Assembly (NCBI GenBank): GCA_013396525.1
Contig: VWYX01000012.1
Coordinates: 578,566 to 642,565 of the forward strand
DNA: 64,000 nt
Source of the DNA: Chaetorhynchus papuensis
Lineage: Eukaryota > Chordata > Aves > Passeriformes > Rhipiduridae
Reading direction: 5' to 3'
The notes under the pieces are model-generated. The model saw only the letters and a list, made by a program, of their open reading frames with translations, searched no databases and was not told the DNA's origin. Shown here piece by piece: positions 25,166 through 39,319 of this stretch (the first letter of the stretch is position 1; each line of letters starts with the position of its first letter). The position numbers were made by a program, and so were the translations under genes.

Positions 25166-27265
25166 AGCCTTCGGAACCCATACAAAGGACCCCTCTCAAT
25201 CTCTTCGCCTTCTGTTGGTTTGCTGGGAGTTTAACTGCTTATGGTCTAGCTCAACATTGCTCTGGGAATAGCAAGCATGTGTGTGGCAGACTGGCAGCCC
25301 TCCTGAGGATTTTCAACCACAGGCTGGAACCCTAGAGGTTTCCAGGCCTGCAGCAGACACTCAGGGAGGCCCAGCGCTGTTCCTTTCTCAGTCACAGTGG
25401 GCTGTGCCATGTGGATACCATTTCTGTGTGTCCAGCTGTATTTTGATGGTGTGTCCTTGTGTGTAAACCTATTGCACACAAATGTTGAGCCTTGCATCTG
25501 ACTGGGCCTGGGCACACCAAAACCTCAGCAGCCAACCTGGGACCAGGCACAGAGTTTGACAAACTCAGCTCTACCAGAGTGTGAAGGAAGAATCCCTGGG
25601 TGATAGGTACACTGTATTCTCTGGCAGCAAGGATGAATGGTCACTAGTTTAGTCAGAGAAACTGAACTGTTACATGAGATTTTACTGATATTAATCACCC
25701 CTAACAATTTAAGCACATTTCTACAGAGAGCAGCAACCCCACTGGGATGACCTTATTAGGCGGACATCATACAGAAGTAACATCTTGGGTAAGCAGGCTA
25801 AAAGAACTCTCTGCTTTTGAAGCCTCTGGAGATCTTTGCATTTGTATGCTCAATGGACTATAGTGATCTGCTATATAGCTATCCCATGACATCTCCAGAG
25901 AAAATCTGAAGGAACATTACTGTGGGTGCAGCACTAGTTCTCCACGTGGCTGAGCAAATGTCAAAAGGTTTTCAGTTACTGCTTGGGCAAACCCCACTGG
26001 GAAAGAGCAAGCATAGGGAAGACCAAGTAAGCCTAATTGTCCTCACTAAATGAAAAGAAACTGAAAAAGCCTCTCTGATGTGCAAGCCATTATACTAGTT
26101 CATCAGTCCTTTCAGATTTTAAGTTAGCCATGTAAGGTACAGTAAAACAGGAAGTTATGTAGCACAGGCAATTAACATTCAGTAAAGATCTTTACATGAC
26201 CCACTCGACAATTCCATCTTTGTTTTGCCAAAGGTTAAATACATAGTTAGAAATGAATCCATCTCTTTTTTAGTTCAGACCTAGACAAAAAAGTCAGATT
26301 GACACAACTGAACAGAATATTCTGTGTTCAGCCTATGCTGCAACAACTTCTTTGCTGGAAAAATTGTCCAATCTTTGCTACAGAATGAAGAGACAATAAA
26401 AATAATTCCTCTTAGCACTCACACTGGTTGAATCCTACAGAATTAATCTAATCTGAAATATTACTTGCCCAGTTTTCCTGTGAAACCATTTGGACATCCT
26501 GTCAAAACTGTGCATTTTAGTTCAAAATATTTTGGATTCCCTTTCTCCTCATAAAAGAAAACACTCCAGGTTGCCATTCTTATGCTTTAATGCACAAATA
26601 AAATTTAGTACATGATTGCGTAGAGTCACAGATATAAAATCCTCGTGGACTTTTCCTGTACACACAAGCATAAAGCTAGAGGTTGAAAGAACAGAATCTT
26701 TTCTATTACACTGTGCTTATATTTCCCTCTTCTAAATTTCAGCATGCCCTAAGACCTTTCTTTTCTCTTTCCTCACGTCAGTTATAACACTTAAAATAAA
26801 AGTCTAGCAAGCAAAACCAGAAGGAAATATCAAAGGTCTGATAACACTGAAATATTTTCTTAGTGTTCTGTATTACAGCTATTGTAGAATGAAGCTTTTC
26901 TGAATAGGAAAGACACTTGGAGGCTGTGAGGAAACAGTTTACAGCAAGATCACTTCTATCTCAAGAGAAGGTGCCTTACACATTTTTAAAAGAAATATTT
27001 TCTGTGGAAAATTTACAAAAGTTAAGACCTATCAGACAAGTACTTTCTTGGAAAAACTTATTTGTGACTATTCTAATAGCTCTGACAACCTGAGTCCACT
27101 ATTTGGTAAATGATTTTGGACTAGGTGGGGTTGTGGAAAGGGACATAGAAAATGTCATCCCCATTTTGAAAAGGAGAATTGTGATTTTTCCATTTAGACA
27201 AGACAGATGTGTCTATTCTTTCATAAGACATGTGGCTTACATAAAATCTTGTAATGTAATACAGT

Positions 27266-27282
27266 GGGGGGAAAAAAACCCC
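27266..27282. repeat. G-run / A-run / C-run tract (G6 A7 C4)
   Basis: Six G, seven A and four C follow each other directly, so the ends can pair across an A loop. Similar tracts occur at 39859-39874 and 40034-40054. Confidence 0.7.
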
Positions 27283-29234
27283 AAAACATTGAAACAACCC
27301 CTCTTCCCAGAAGAACTCCAACCAAATAATGAAACCTCAATTCTCCCTGAATCAGATACCTTGAGTTAGGATAGGACTAGCCACAGCAGAAAGGTAAGAT
27401 CATTAAGGAAAAGAAAAAGCAGACACAGGAAAATAGTTTAATTTGCTTTCAACTGCCTGATTTGCTACAGAAGTCTTTATCCAAAAAAGCCACCATGTTA
27501 TTTTGGCCAACATGCTGACAAACCAACATCACATCCTTAGTTCAGTAAGGCCAAGAAAAGGGCAGTGGAGAAGCAGGGTAGACCACCTGTGGTACTTCCA
27601 GTAATGTAGTACAGTGCAGAACAAAGACTTAAAATTCAAGTTATCAATATTAAACCAATTTTCATTTAAAGACAAGGGAAGAGATTGTGGTCATTAAATT
27701 TTAATAGCTGAAGCTTCACCCTACTCAGTGAGGACTTGATTTCATTGTCAGTGGAGATTCAGAGAGCCAGTAGCTGCAGTGTAATTAAAATCCCATTATA
27801 ATAAATTCTGTATCCTCAGTGGGGGGTCATCTCAGTTTCCCACACTCCATGAGATAGTCAACTGGTCTTTGGGAGTACTTTTAAAACAAAAATAAAATTG
27901 TAACACTTTCAAGGTGTGGCATGAAAACATCAAGAGTATTTGCAACAGTTTAGAAAGATGCCCTGTAACAGCATGCTAAGTAATAACTGATGAGGTTTAT
28001 CAAGGATAGGGTATTTTAGCAGGGGCTTGGACTGCAGGAAAGGAGTAGGAGAAGAAAAAGTTTAGCTAGGGAATATGGGAAGGAAGATGAACATCTTGGA
28101 TTTTACTGGAGAAACTCAGAAGTTCATCAAGATGTTTTAGTTGCAAGCTAAGGACAGTTGCTCCTTATCCTCAAGGTATTATGCACTTGAATTTTATACT
28201 TCTTTCAAGCACTAAAACAAAGCAGTTTCTAGTTTAACTGCAATGTTATTCTAATGAAAGGAATGCCTATGGCCCTGTCATTCGTGACCTTTAGCAGCTA
28301 TCAGATGATAATGACTTCTGCCTGCTTGCCTTGGCTAAATTCACTTTCAGACCTGTAATAAGAAGTCAGAACTACAATGATGCTTCATTATGCCACATAA
28401 CATGTGCAATTTTCTTATGCTATGTGAAGAAAACTGAATTCAAAATGGAATTTGCCAAGAGAAATATCAAGAACTTAAAAGTCAACAGACATCAGAAAAG
28501 GGCACTTGGTTTTTGGCAATGGGATGGAATATGACCTTTGAATTTATTCACATTTGAAAGCTTTCTTCCCTTTTTTATTTTAATAGCACAAATGTAAAAA
28601 TATTCTAAGAAAATGACAGTGGTACTTTCTTAGTTTCATTACTGTTAGCATAATTCCAGAGTCCAGAAAGTTTTATATTCCCACAAGGCTGTATAAGAGT
28701 CTGAGCTCGCAAAATCCCTCTAAGAAAGGGAGGGACAAACCTCATAGTTCCAACCATAGCAACCACTTCATGCGGATTATTTATGGCACAGTATAAGACT
28801 TGCCTGATGAGTACATGTTTCCACTTATCAAAGATACATCTAGACCTTACAAGAGACAGATTCTTTTCTAAAGACTTCCAGAATTAGTGTCAATATTTTG
28901 AAAACTGTCTGAGAAATTTTCTGGGAGATTCTGTCTAGGATTCTAGAAAGTTAAAAAACTTTTTTAAACAGGAGTTTGAAGCCTTCAGGTCTTTCCTGCT
29001 TTAGGGATAAAAGCACAACCAAAAGAGTACACACGGTAAGTAATTTCCTATCTATTATAAGGTTATTTTGTTCCCTACTCTTTTGAAGTGTCCAGTGCTG
29101 TAAAATGTGAAAAAGAAAGAGGACACCCTTGTAGAGTATCTGACTGAGAGGCAATTATACCTTGCAAACATCTTTAAGACAAGGTACCAATAAGGATGTA
29201 GGTCCATTTTTTCCTGCCTCTCCTCCTTTCAGTT

Positions 29235-29249
29235 AAAAAAAAAAAAAAA
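29235..29249 (+). repeat. Poly(A) tract, 15 bases
   Basis: An uninterrupted run of A with no recognisable retrocopy upstream. Confidence 0.8.
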
Positions 29250-32200
29250 GTGGAATATAAAGTAACTGAAAAATCTCCACACATACACTCTAGATGTTAG
29301 ATCCTGCTCCAAATGAAATAAATGTTAAGCAATTCTAATAAATTATTCAACTTATGTTTTTCTTAAAATATATTCCCTGCAGACTTTAATGAAGAGATTA
29401 AAAATTTCTAACTATGACATGATATTTTCTCCTAGCTGATTTGAGAACTAGGTCAAACTAATTTGGGGGCAGAGGGGAAAGAAAGAAATATTTTTAAAGC
29501 TTTGCTAAAGATTTTGGTCTCATTTATAGCATTTACTGTTATCTACCTGAGTAGCAAATATAATTAGATTTATAACAGACCTCTGTGCAAAACTGATCTA
29601 CTAAATATGTCCAAAATTTCTACTATATTTATTAAAATTAACCTTCTCTGAATTTTCCCTATCTTTTTTAGCACCTTTTTTAAAAGTTTACTGTACTGAA
29701 ATGTTCCATTTCTTTCACCAGAGCAATTTTTGCTCTTTATAGCTGGTAGCATTAGACTTGCCAGAAAGCTCACAGTGACACATGACATCCTTTAAAGATA
29801 AATTACTTTGTATTATAACAATAAATGTTATGCTCTCTAAATGGAAATTGACTTTCTGAATAAAAGAATGTAACCTTAATAACCTCCTAGATATCACCAT
29901 GATTTGTAGAATAGAAATGGGTCTGGTCCGAGGTAACACACATTCATAAGCAGGGCACGAGTAAGTATGATAGAGGTAAAGAAAGAGGTTAATATTTAGC
30001 AACAGCTTTGTGACCTAGGTAATGACTCCTGGTGTAATAAATGCAGTAAAATAAAGCAGTGCACCTGCAGTGCCTTTTTTGAGACGATACTGCTGGATTC
30101 TCTTCTGGTTTCAAAACATTTCTTTATAGATTATGAACAAAGAAAAGGAAAATTTACATTGGTTGGATGCTGCTGTGCTGTTTCTAACTCCGAAATATTT
30201 AAGAGTTACAATAATAAATCTGCAATCGTAATTCCTACCAAAATAATAGCTTTTTAACTATCTTGAGAACTCTCTGGAAGAAAGAAGTAATTAATATTGT
30301 CCTGTTATCAAAACTGGAACACAAGTAATCCAATGATAACAATTTTTGTAATTGTTTGTGTTTAAACTATGATCAGATTGTTGCATTGAGCCACACTGGA
30401 TCACATTCATCTTTTGCTCACTGAATCTTACCATGCCTCATTTGCCGGTCAAACGTGCAATTTTCCAATCTCCAAAACAAGCAGTGCAAAGCAGAAGACA
30501 GAATATATTAGTATTCTGTGTGTACAGCTTTCTAGTCCAAAGAAGGGGCCGGCTTAGTCCTTTCATATTTTAGCTGCTAATAAAATGTTCTGTCATATGA
30601 AACTGAATTTCTTTAAAATACCCAACTTCCCAATGAAAGGACAGTATTGAAGAATCATCCCAATTTAAGATATTTTCCTTCCTTAGTCAGTGCAGCCAAA
30701 TAGGCCAGTTCTTTCATAACCATTACCATATTATGTGTTAACTCTTAACAGTGGAAACAGCATATGTTCATTTTTTTCCCTTTGCAACTTCCAATCAAAC
30801 ATGCCCACATGTTTACAAACATTAATTATTGTCGATAATACTATGTGACAAAGCACCATTTTTTCTTGACTCATTTCCCATATAATGGAAAAGCACTAGC
30901 TCTTTTGTTTTAGTGAGTAAACTACCAAAATTATGCAACAGTAATTCCTTACCATGGCCCTGGACTCAGCAAGCAATATTACTAATACTTTGACATCCTC
31001 AAATGAACTAGTCTGTTAATATGACTAGTGCCTGTAAAGATCTTGAAATTACATGCATGGATCACACTTGATTATATCTTGCTACAATAAAACAGTTTTA
31101 AAGTCAACCTTTTCCTAAATCCTGTATGTATATGTACATGAACTTTCATACATCCAGATGTGATACAAAGGTATCCAAGTCAACATTCCCAAGAAAAGAT
31201 ATGTATTTTCATTGTGCAAGTAGTTTTGTTTATAGATTAATCAGATATGAACCCCATGTATGACAGCAGGGAAGCTGTACCAGACAGAACCCAACAGGCA
31301 GGACATAAATTCAGGGTGCCATTGAATCAGTTGCAATCAGTAGGCACCTAAGAGTGAGTTTGTATTAAACAGAAAGACAGCTAAGAAAAAGGAATGCAAA
31401 AGAGACTATTTCATCACAAGTTGGAATCTGTTTTGTAGATAACAAGCTCAAGAACAGGGCTTTAGAAATAAGTGGATCCACCCCAGAAGAGCTGTGTGAA
31501 ATATCTTTATAGTTAGCTTAATTTGACAATCAGGTAATGGACGGGAACTGAGAAAATACGTTCAAGTAAAAGGTACAAGCTGCCATAAAGCTCTAAGTAT
31601 TTGTTTATTCCTCTGCATCACAGTCTCCTAACACAACTGCTTTGGCGAGCTTTTCACTGGAGTAAAATAAATCCATTTTCACTTTTACTTTAAAGGCTGC
31701 CTTGACTTAAATGTTATTCATAGCAGTTAAACTAGTCATTCTGTTCTCTAGAGAGCAATCCTAAACAGAGGCATCAGATCATCTTCATGGGGTACCAAAC
31801 ATCAACTACAAAACTGAGGATCTTAGACAGTCCCACATGAAATGAATATGACTTTTAGGTATTGCTAACACAGAGAATGGGTTTGGAACACACATTACTC
31901 CATGGGAAGATTATTTTTGGTCTGTGGCAAGAAATTAACAAGTTGGCCCTGTATCTCTGGAGACCCTGAAATTTTCCCCAGTTTCTCTCAATTATTCCAC
32001 TGTGAGATCATTCCTTTTTCTCATTCTACACTACTACTGGCATTACACTGAAATATCCGTTGTTTGACACAGCTTTTTAGACTGTTTTTACCACCAGCCT
32101 GTAACAGAAGAAAGACAGAAAAAAGGCCTCATCCACCTTGTAGATAGAGGCAAAACTAAGAGCACATTCCCACGTCAATCCCATTGGCCAGAAAAGTTCT

Positions 32201-33004
32201 GTATCACCAGATCCTGCTTTCTCTCTAATATCTAGATTACAATATTCCTCAATGAATCTTTGTTATTATATCATTAACCTCTTAGTCTGAAATGTGATTT
32301 ATCTTAGTTTGTTTCCAAGGATTTTAGTTCATTTCATCGTTCTATCCAGTTATGTTACTTTCCAAGTAAGGATTGCTCTTTATTCCATATTTAAATCCCT
32401 ATGGAATCTGAAGGGTGTCCTTTCATGCAGAGGCATTAAGTCCTTTAACTTAATTGGTTGGTTTGAAACACCCTTTGCTTAACTTTCACACCACACTAGT
32501 CACATTTTCATTTCTCATTTTAGTAAATTTAAATACACAAGAGTAAATCACAAATGAGAATTCTTTGTATTCAACTGGCTTCAGCAAAAGTTCTGTGCAT
32601 TTTCCATGTGAGTTATTCCCTAATCTCAAACTGCACACAGAATAAATAGCAGATAGTAATGTGTCTTTTGTACATAATAAAATACATGAAGACTGACACA
32701 TCTTAGGAAAAAACAAGAATTGAAGATACAAAAAGTTGCTCTAGAAAAAAAAACATTCAATGAGAGTAATATTTATAGAGTTACAAAGAATATTACAGTA
32801 AATTAGTCTATAACCTCATTATAAAAGGGCCTTAAATTTCCCTGATGTAATTTTTATGTAAACTAGAGGGGTTTTTAGATGAAAGCCAAGCCCTCATTTG
32901 AAAATATCCAACAATAAATAATCTACTATGAAAATACACAAAATCTTCTTTCCAAAAAAGCTTCATTTACTGTTTAAAATATTCCCCTTCCTATTTTGAA
33001 TTGC

Positions 33005-33166
33005 CCGGGACCAGGTTGGAAGAGACCTCAGGAGGTCTCTAGTCCAACCACCTCCTCAAAGCAGAGGCAGCTCTGAGTTCAGACAAGGTTATTGGGGCTT
33101 TATTGTTACGTGACTGCCCTCATAAGGAAAAACCATCTCCTCATAATCTGGTCAGAACTTTACATT
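33005..33166 (-). mobile_element. CR1 LINE, 3'-end fragment with an internal deletion
   Basis: The plus strand shows the reverse complement of the CR1 3' region: GACCAGGTTGGAAGAGACCT, CTCTAGTCCAACCACCTCC, AGAGGCAGCTCTGAGTTCAG, then ACAAGGTTATTGGGGCTTTA. It continues with GACTGCCCTCATAAGGAAAA and CTCCTCATAATCTGGTCAGA, which match the next upstream block of CR1. The block normally between them, of some 50-70 bases, is missing. The octamer tail at the left end is gone. This is a 5'-truncated dead copy with no coding part. Confidence 0.9.
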
Positions 33167-36100
33167 ATACACATCACTAGATGTGCAAATTCCTTTAGTG
33201 AAATTCAGATTTGTCGAAAGAGAATCTCTCCACCCCTGCCGCCCCAAAATTATCACTGCTTTCAAAGTGGGTTTTGGACTTGCAGCAGACTGAATGTCCC
33301 ACTCTGTCGACAAAATACTCTGAGTGATTTGGCTTCTGAAAAGCTTTGGTGGAAAAAAAATCAAAGCACTAGTGGGGAAGACCTACTATTCTAAAACAAA
33401 GAGATCTTGAAATCTTAGCACCTTCCTATAAATGTGTACAGGTACATGCTATGATCCATGCAATACGTCCCCTGCATTTATGTCCTGTTTGTATATTAAT
33501 TTTAAAAGCCTTGAGTGTCTCTTCTACACTTGAGCCAGACTCACAGATCAATACAGGCATTTCTTTCTCACTGCATTCTCTATCCAGCCCAGATAAGCAA
33601 AGAATTTTTTCAATCTTCTCCTTTTCTCATGTTACTTTTCCTTATCTAGAGTAAGCAATTTTCTGCTTAGGAACTTAACTGTGAAGACTTCCCCACCTGT
33701 TTCTTGGGAGTGTCACAAGTTTCTTCTTTGATGATAATTTATGACCCAACAAGAAGCTACTTTTAGTTATTTACTAGCAGGTTACAAACTCATAAGGCAT
33801 GAAGTTCTGGTCACTGTCAGGGGCCTATATGACAATTTGCAATAACCTGCAGTTTCCTCTGTACAACAGCAACACAATGAACGTCAACCAATTTTGCCTG
33901 TAGCCAAGATCTGACCCAGTTGAAGAATAAATTAAAATTCTATTTACCACAGGATATCTCTTTTCTCACATGAAAGCTCTCTAACTAGATAGGTCTACAC
34001 TGTTAACCATGAATCATGTGGAGTGAGAACCCTCAAAATTTAATTCAAGTGGGTTCTGACCATCATTTCCATCCGTTTGTTCATTAAATTAGTTTCATAG
34101 CAGATATTATGTTTAGGGAGACCTATAGATCTGTGACAAATTCACTCGCCCTCTTAATCAAATGAGTTATTTTGTTAGAGGCTCCAAAGGAGGTAAAGGC
34201 CTGACCCATAGGCAGGCAAGAACTCCTCTAGATTCAATGTGTTCTCTGAAAACCCAGTCTCTAAAGCACAATGAGCAGAAACATATTAGCTTGGAACATG
34301 GTCATGCAATTAACACATGAACAGCATGTGGCTTTCACAAGATTCCTTTATGAAAGGACAAAGAAAGTTTTGGGTACAAGGAGTCTCAAGCACACCCTTC
34401 CCATTGTATGCAATGTGACTAAGAGTCAACCACTTTATTCCATGAATACAACAGCCACAGTGAGTCTTTTTTGACCCCTCCCCCCCCGGGCAGCTTGGTT
34501 TCAGGGCAGTGATCTTCCCTTGAACTGGGACACCTCTCATGGTCACTGCTCCAGGCAGAGACCGTGTACCAATAACACATCTTTGCTGAGTGACCAGTGT
34601 CACACAGCCTTGTAGTACAATTTGTGCCTTGGTAGTTTTGAATCACTTTTCAAATGACTGTGCTGTACAGTTAAGAGAGTGAACCTTTCCATCAAACTTT
34701 GTTAAGTTGCACTTTTAGAACATTATATTAAGCCCATTTCTGCTAATACTTTCTGACAGTGCTTCTTTAAGTGATATAAATCACTGATTCAAAACAAATG
34801 TGCCATCAGCAGGATACTAAATCAGGATTCACAACAGGACTGTGCCTTCTTGTAAAGTTTTTGTACTTGAGCACAGTCAGGGTGTGCTAACAACAACTTC
34901 TACTCTACAGTGCTAAATGTAAAAAGAAATATGCTTTTATATTGTACAGCAATAAGAAGTATATTTTCAAACCATCTGTGGAGGTGATTTGTTCATTATC
35001 CAGAATATCTCTGATGAATTCTACTGTCACATTTTCTGGATCAAAGATATTGTGTCAGAGTAGAGCTTGGAGGGAATAAGGTGATAAAGTATTGCACAAG
35101 AGAAGGGTCTGTGATTCTAAGACAACCAGCAGCTAAGTGCAGATTAACGCTAGACTGACATCTGGTTTAAATTTCAGTGTTTGTACAAAATATCAAATAC
35201 TGAAAGAAGAGCAGAAAGATTCAAATTGTATTAGTTTTGTAAATCAAGGACAAAACCTCACCTGTTACCTAACCCTATGCAGCTATATTATGTATACCAC
35301 ACTAAATTGTTTTATGTAATAGCTTTGCAAATCAAAGAAGCAATTAGGCATCTCTAATCAAATAAGAACTGCTAACATATTTAGTTTTCCATCTTTATAC
35401 AAGAAATGTTGAATTTTGAGTAACATTTCAAATAATTTTTCCCAACCCAGATGATGATCTGAGTTAAGCAGAACTGCCATGTTCCATAGTTAATTATAGA
35501 CAGTGTTCATCTAAAGGAGAAAGGTAATAAAAGGCAACATCATCAGAATCTTCCGGTACACAAACGTAGTTTCTGCGGACTCATCATTTCCAGTTCATAT
35601 GACAATCTGATTACTGCATATAGCATTGCAGATGGGATTACACCATATGCACACACTGGCTGCTCATGACCTGAGAAAGCTCCGTGTTTTGCTTTAACAA
35701 GTCTTATAATTAAAAAATGAATGAAAAATTCAAGAAATGTTACATGGATACCACAGCCAGACTTGTTAAGACCGGCCCCAGAGTGAGACTCGCAGATCTG
35801 TTCACATTAATGACATTTTATCAGGCTTTGGCAAGTACATAAAATTCTCAATGCACTATGTATTTTTTCCTCTGAGGTCTGCTCTCCTTCAGAAGTCTTT
35901 ACCTCTTCATGGGAAATTATTTGTTTTTTCGTCAGAAGTGTAGATCAGGTTCCACTACAGAAACACGAGACAAAATACTGTAAGTACCACCTGGCTTAGC
36001 TTTGGAACTACTGAGAATTATCAAACCAGCTACACAACCAACTTTAGCCTATAGTTTCCCTTTCAGCTTTCACAATGATCCAGTCAGGGAAAATCTAGAT

Positions 36101-37323
36101 AACCTATTTACATACAGATTTAGGGGCATTACGAGTACCACAAAAAACCTGGAAATTCTTAATTAAAAAAGTAGTATTAAAGGATAAAGTCATAAAAATA
36201 CAATGATCTTGAATACTGTAATAGAAAAGCCTCAAATCAACTCAAACTATGGCCTGAAATTTCTTCTACCAGTTGGAAACAAAGAAGCAAAGAGTGCTGC
36301 AGGCTGGCAGTTCAGTACCACTCTTAAATAAAACTGTGATAAGGAAAATGAAGAGAACATGTAAAAGACAGAAGATCTTCCTAGCTAAAAAAAGAAATTA
36401 ATATACATTGGTTATAAGATTACTAGAAGGTTTTGAAGCAGTCAAAAAGAGACAGACATTTTGGAATACCATTCACATAGATAAAATAAGGAGAAAACTA
36501 ATTTATATTAGCTTATATAAAATATTCAGTTGATATAAATCAACTAGGAAATCCTTTCTGAGTTCTGATCTGAAATGGCTAAAATACTTGCAGCAAAAAC
36601 TGAAACTACTGCCTACAAGGGATTCAGCAAAAGTGAAAGTACTATGCTGACAAATTGTAATTTGCTACAATCAGTAATTCTTTCTAGTTGTGATTAAGTA
36701 AAGTCAACTAGATTAAGGGAAAAAGCTCTAACACTAATTGCTCTTAAATCTTAGGTGCCTGCATTTTTACCAGCTTTTAAAATAAATGTAAACTTTAACT
36801 CAAATGTCTTTTGGTCCTTCTTTTAGTTGTAAGTGAATTTGTGTTAAAAAGGATGGCTGGTATCCACAAAATCTTTTTGCCTATCCAGAGCCTGGCATGC
36901 TGCTACTGCTTTCCCTGCTAAACCAACAGGCTCAAAGAAATTTCAGTCTTCAAAGTAGCCTTGAACTTTACAAATACCATGTAAAGCTTTGCCTTTCTCT
37001 AGGCACTAAGTTCATGCTGGTCCCTCCATAAAATAGGTTTTGTTCACTTTCTGGGGGTGGGGAACACAGTAATGTCCTTTTTATAATCTTAATTTGCACT
37101 TGCTTTGATTTTTCCAGTTATCTCTGTGTATTGCACTATTCTTAGTCATCAACTTGATCAAAACACTTTTAACACATTTGACTACAGATAAAACCTTGGA
37201 GATTTTACAATACTGAAAATTGGAAATACTACACTAACAGAAAGCAAGAGTATTCATATTAAGGTGTGATACTTCTGATAAAATTCCTGGAGCAGTTTTC
37301 ACTAAATTCCACTGTGCAGTGTT

Positions 37324-37338
37324 AAAAAAAAAAAAAAA
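37324..37338 (+). repeat. Poly(A) tract, 15 bases
   Basis: An uninterrupted run of A followed by GGCAGACAGG. No element is recognisable upstream. Confidence 0.8.
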
Positions 37339-38388
37339 GGCAGACAGGTAAGGCAGTTCCACTAATAAAAGAACTAGACCAAAATTTCAGATCTGAATTG
37401 TTGTCAAACTTTTAATTGAGCTTAATGAACTTTAAAAGGTTCAAATCCCAGATTTACATATTTTATCAGTCCCTAATTTAATAAACAAAACCCTCTCACA
37501 TACGCTTCAAATTTCTGCTGCTTCCAGCTGAGTATGTAAGGTCTACTTTCATTTGGAGCCAAAGGTCATAACAGAATGAAAGAACAATGTTAGGATACTG
37601 TTTCATTGCCATTCTTCATTGTAAGGCTGATACTCTTATCCTGGTTTAAGTAATCAGTCCTTTCATTTCAGCATGATCTGCATGTGAGATCCTGCAGCAA
37701 ATGCCAGCGCAGGTTTCTCCACCGTCTGAATATTGCCAAACAAAGGCTTATTGGTGCTCCTGATTGTGACTCTGATTACCTCTCTTAAATCTGTGCTTTT
37801 AAAAATTTATTTATCATATTGACAACATATGCATATTTATCTATGACTACTTAATGCTGCAGACTGATGCTATCTGAAAGAACAACAAAGAATAAGTCTG
37901 TACTCATTTTCCAGACTGCAGCTCTTATCAAAAGTCTGTGATGAGAAGTTCTTTCAAGGTACCTATAACCTGAGAGAGGCCTTCATGAGGATATTAAAAT
38001 AACTTCTTTTCTGTCTCCATCTCTTTCTTGTGCCCCATCAAGATAGACAGACTTGTAAGAAATAGCTGTCCGTTTAAGAAGAGCTGACCTTACCAGCCTT
38101 GCTAAAATTTTATGCTGGAGATTAAGCAGTCAATGTCAACCAGAATACTGAGATACAATAGCACAGCTATTGCTGAGTCACAGGATAATAATACAATTAA
38201 ACAGGGTGGATTTCTTTGCCAATGGCAGAGGAAAAAAACATCTGTTCTCTAATGTGCATGGATGAGAAAATCTGCAGAACAGAAAATCCTTTCTACAATC
38301 TTAGTGCAAGAGTTTACTTTGACCCTGGTTTATACTCTTGAGGGCTTTACATTTGGTTGGTAAACTGAAGAGTTTTGATATGTGCTCA

Positions 38389-38391
<3 letters not shown>

Positions 38392-38419
<28 letters not shown>
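38392..38419 (+). repeat. Poly(A) tract, 28 bases
   Basis: The longest homopolymer in the window, 28 A followed by GGAGGAAAAG. There is no poly(A) signal at the usual distance upstream and no recognisable transcript copy, so a retrocopy tail is unlikely. It is probably length-variable between individuals. Confidence 0.85.
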
Positions 38420-38421
<2 letters not shown>

Positions 38422-39319
38422 AGGAAAAGAGCCAAAGAGCAAGCTGGCAGGCATCTGAATTCTTCTTTTAACATTTTTCTCTGGTGTTCTGCGTACCTCT
38501 CATATATACTGCAGCAAGGCCTCACTAGGACTGGATTGAAATGCTGATGTGCATGTTAATAAAACAGAATTGTTCAAGAGTAATTATCTTGGTTAAGCAG
38601 CCTGAATTTTACAGGGTTCAAAGGGACAAGGGTAATACCAGCGGAATAACAAAATAAAAAGGTGACTACATGGATATGCCTGTGTATGCCAGAAACTTAA
38701 TATTTCCACTTGTAAATGTGTTCATCATGTTACTTCAAAGCAGGAGCCCAGGAGAGTCAAATCTTGAGTTCTCGATTCTCCTTTTTTATGGTGGTAAAGA
38801 AGTCAGACATTACAATTTGGCGATGTGGATAGTTAATTTGCCTGGAGCACTTTATGAATATTAATCCTGACATATATAGAGACACCGCACAATTGAATAA
38901 CAAAGGATAGAGAGATTGCATATTTAAAACCATACCCAGAGACAAAAGGACTGGGCCATTGAGGTGGAACTTTATTTCTATTACAAACATTGACTGGATG
39001 GTCTGTGAGCATTTGTGTATACCATGGCAAAGCAGTGTTGTTTGGCTCCAATCTCAAACTGAAGTAATCAGACTCCTTAGTGTAGGGGTAGCTAAACTCG
39101 AGGAGGTTTGCAATAGGCCCCATAGTGCTCATGATTTCAATAAACCTACGCAGTTTCACTTTCTTTGCTTCTACTTTGTTTTTTTTAATCCACTGTGGAT
39201 CTTTTTTTAAGCTAGTATTTGTCAAGAAAGATTGACAGATGACCCCCCTAGATTTTCAGCTACATGGGGGCTGATGTTAGCTTCTACAATATTTTTTTTA
39301 ATTTGAATCTATAAAGTAA

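Larger units (their letters stand above)
24743..25277 (+). mobile_element. Solo LTR of an avian endogenous retrovirus, well preserved
   Basis: The element starts TGTTTATG and ends AATAGCAAGCA, the expected TG...CA termini, and is 535 bases long. TGTGTG lies immediately outside both ends (24737-24742 and 25278-25283). This fits a 6-bp target-site duplication of the ERVK/class II kind, although the motif is low-complexity. Inside are an inverted CCAAT motif at 25085-25090, a TATA box at about 25104-25110 and a poly(A) signal at 25160-25165. U3 is therefore about 390 bases, R short, and U5 roughly 100. No primer-binding site follows and no polypurine tract adjoins the left end. It is therefore a solo LTR left by recombination between the two LTRs of a provirus. 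The open frames over it are not genes. Confidence 0.82.
25284..33004. other. Non-coding DNA, no gene recognised
   Basis: The first 280 bases after the solo LTR (to about 25560) are GC-richer and continue the composition of its left flank. This suggests the LTR inserted into an older, unassigned GC-rich segment. The remainder is AT-rich with short open frames only. A G6-A7-C4 hairpin-like tract lies at 27266-27282 and a 15-base A tract at 29235-29249. Nothing further could be assigned. Confidence 0.55.

Noticed and set aside
24972..25271. Open frame of 99 codons
   Set aside because: It lies wholly within the solo LTR, across the promoter and poly(A) signal.
38392..38419. 28-base A tract as a processed-pseudogene tail
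   Set aside because: No transcript copy and no poly(A) signal precede it, and the avian CR1 machinery rarely makes poly(A)-tailed retrocopies.
38833..39225. Minus-strand open frame of 130 codons
   Set aside because: No recognisable domain, and overlapping frames are open on the other strand.
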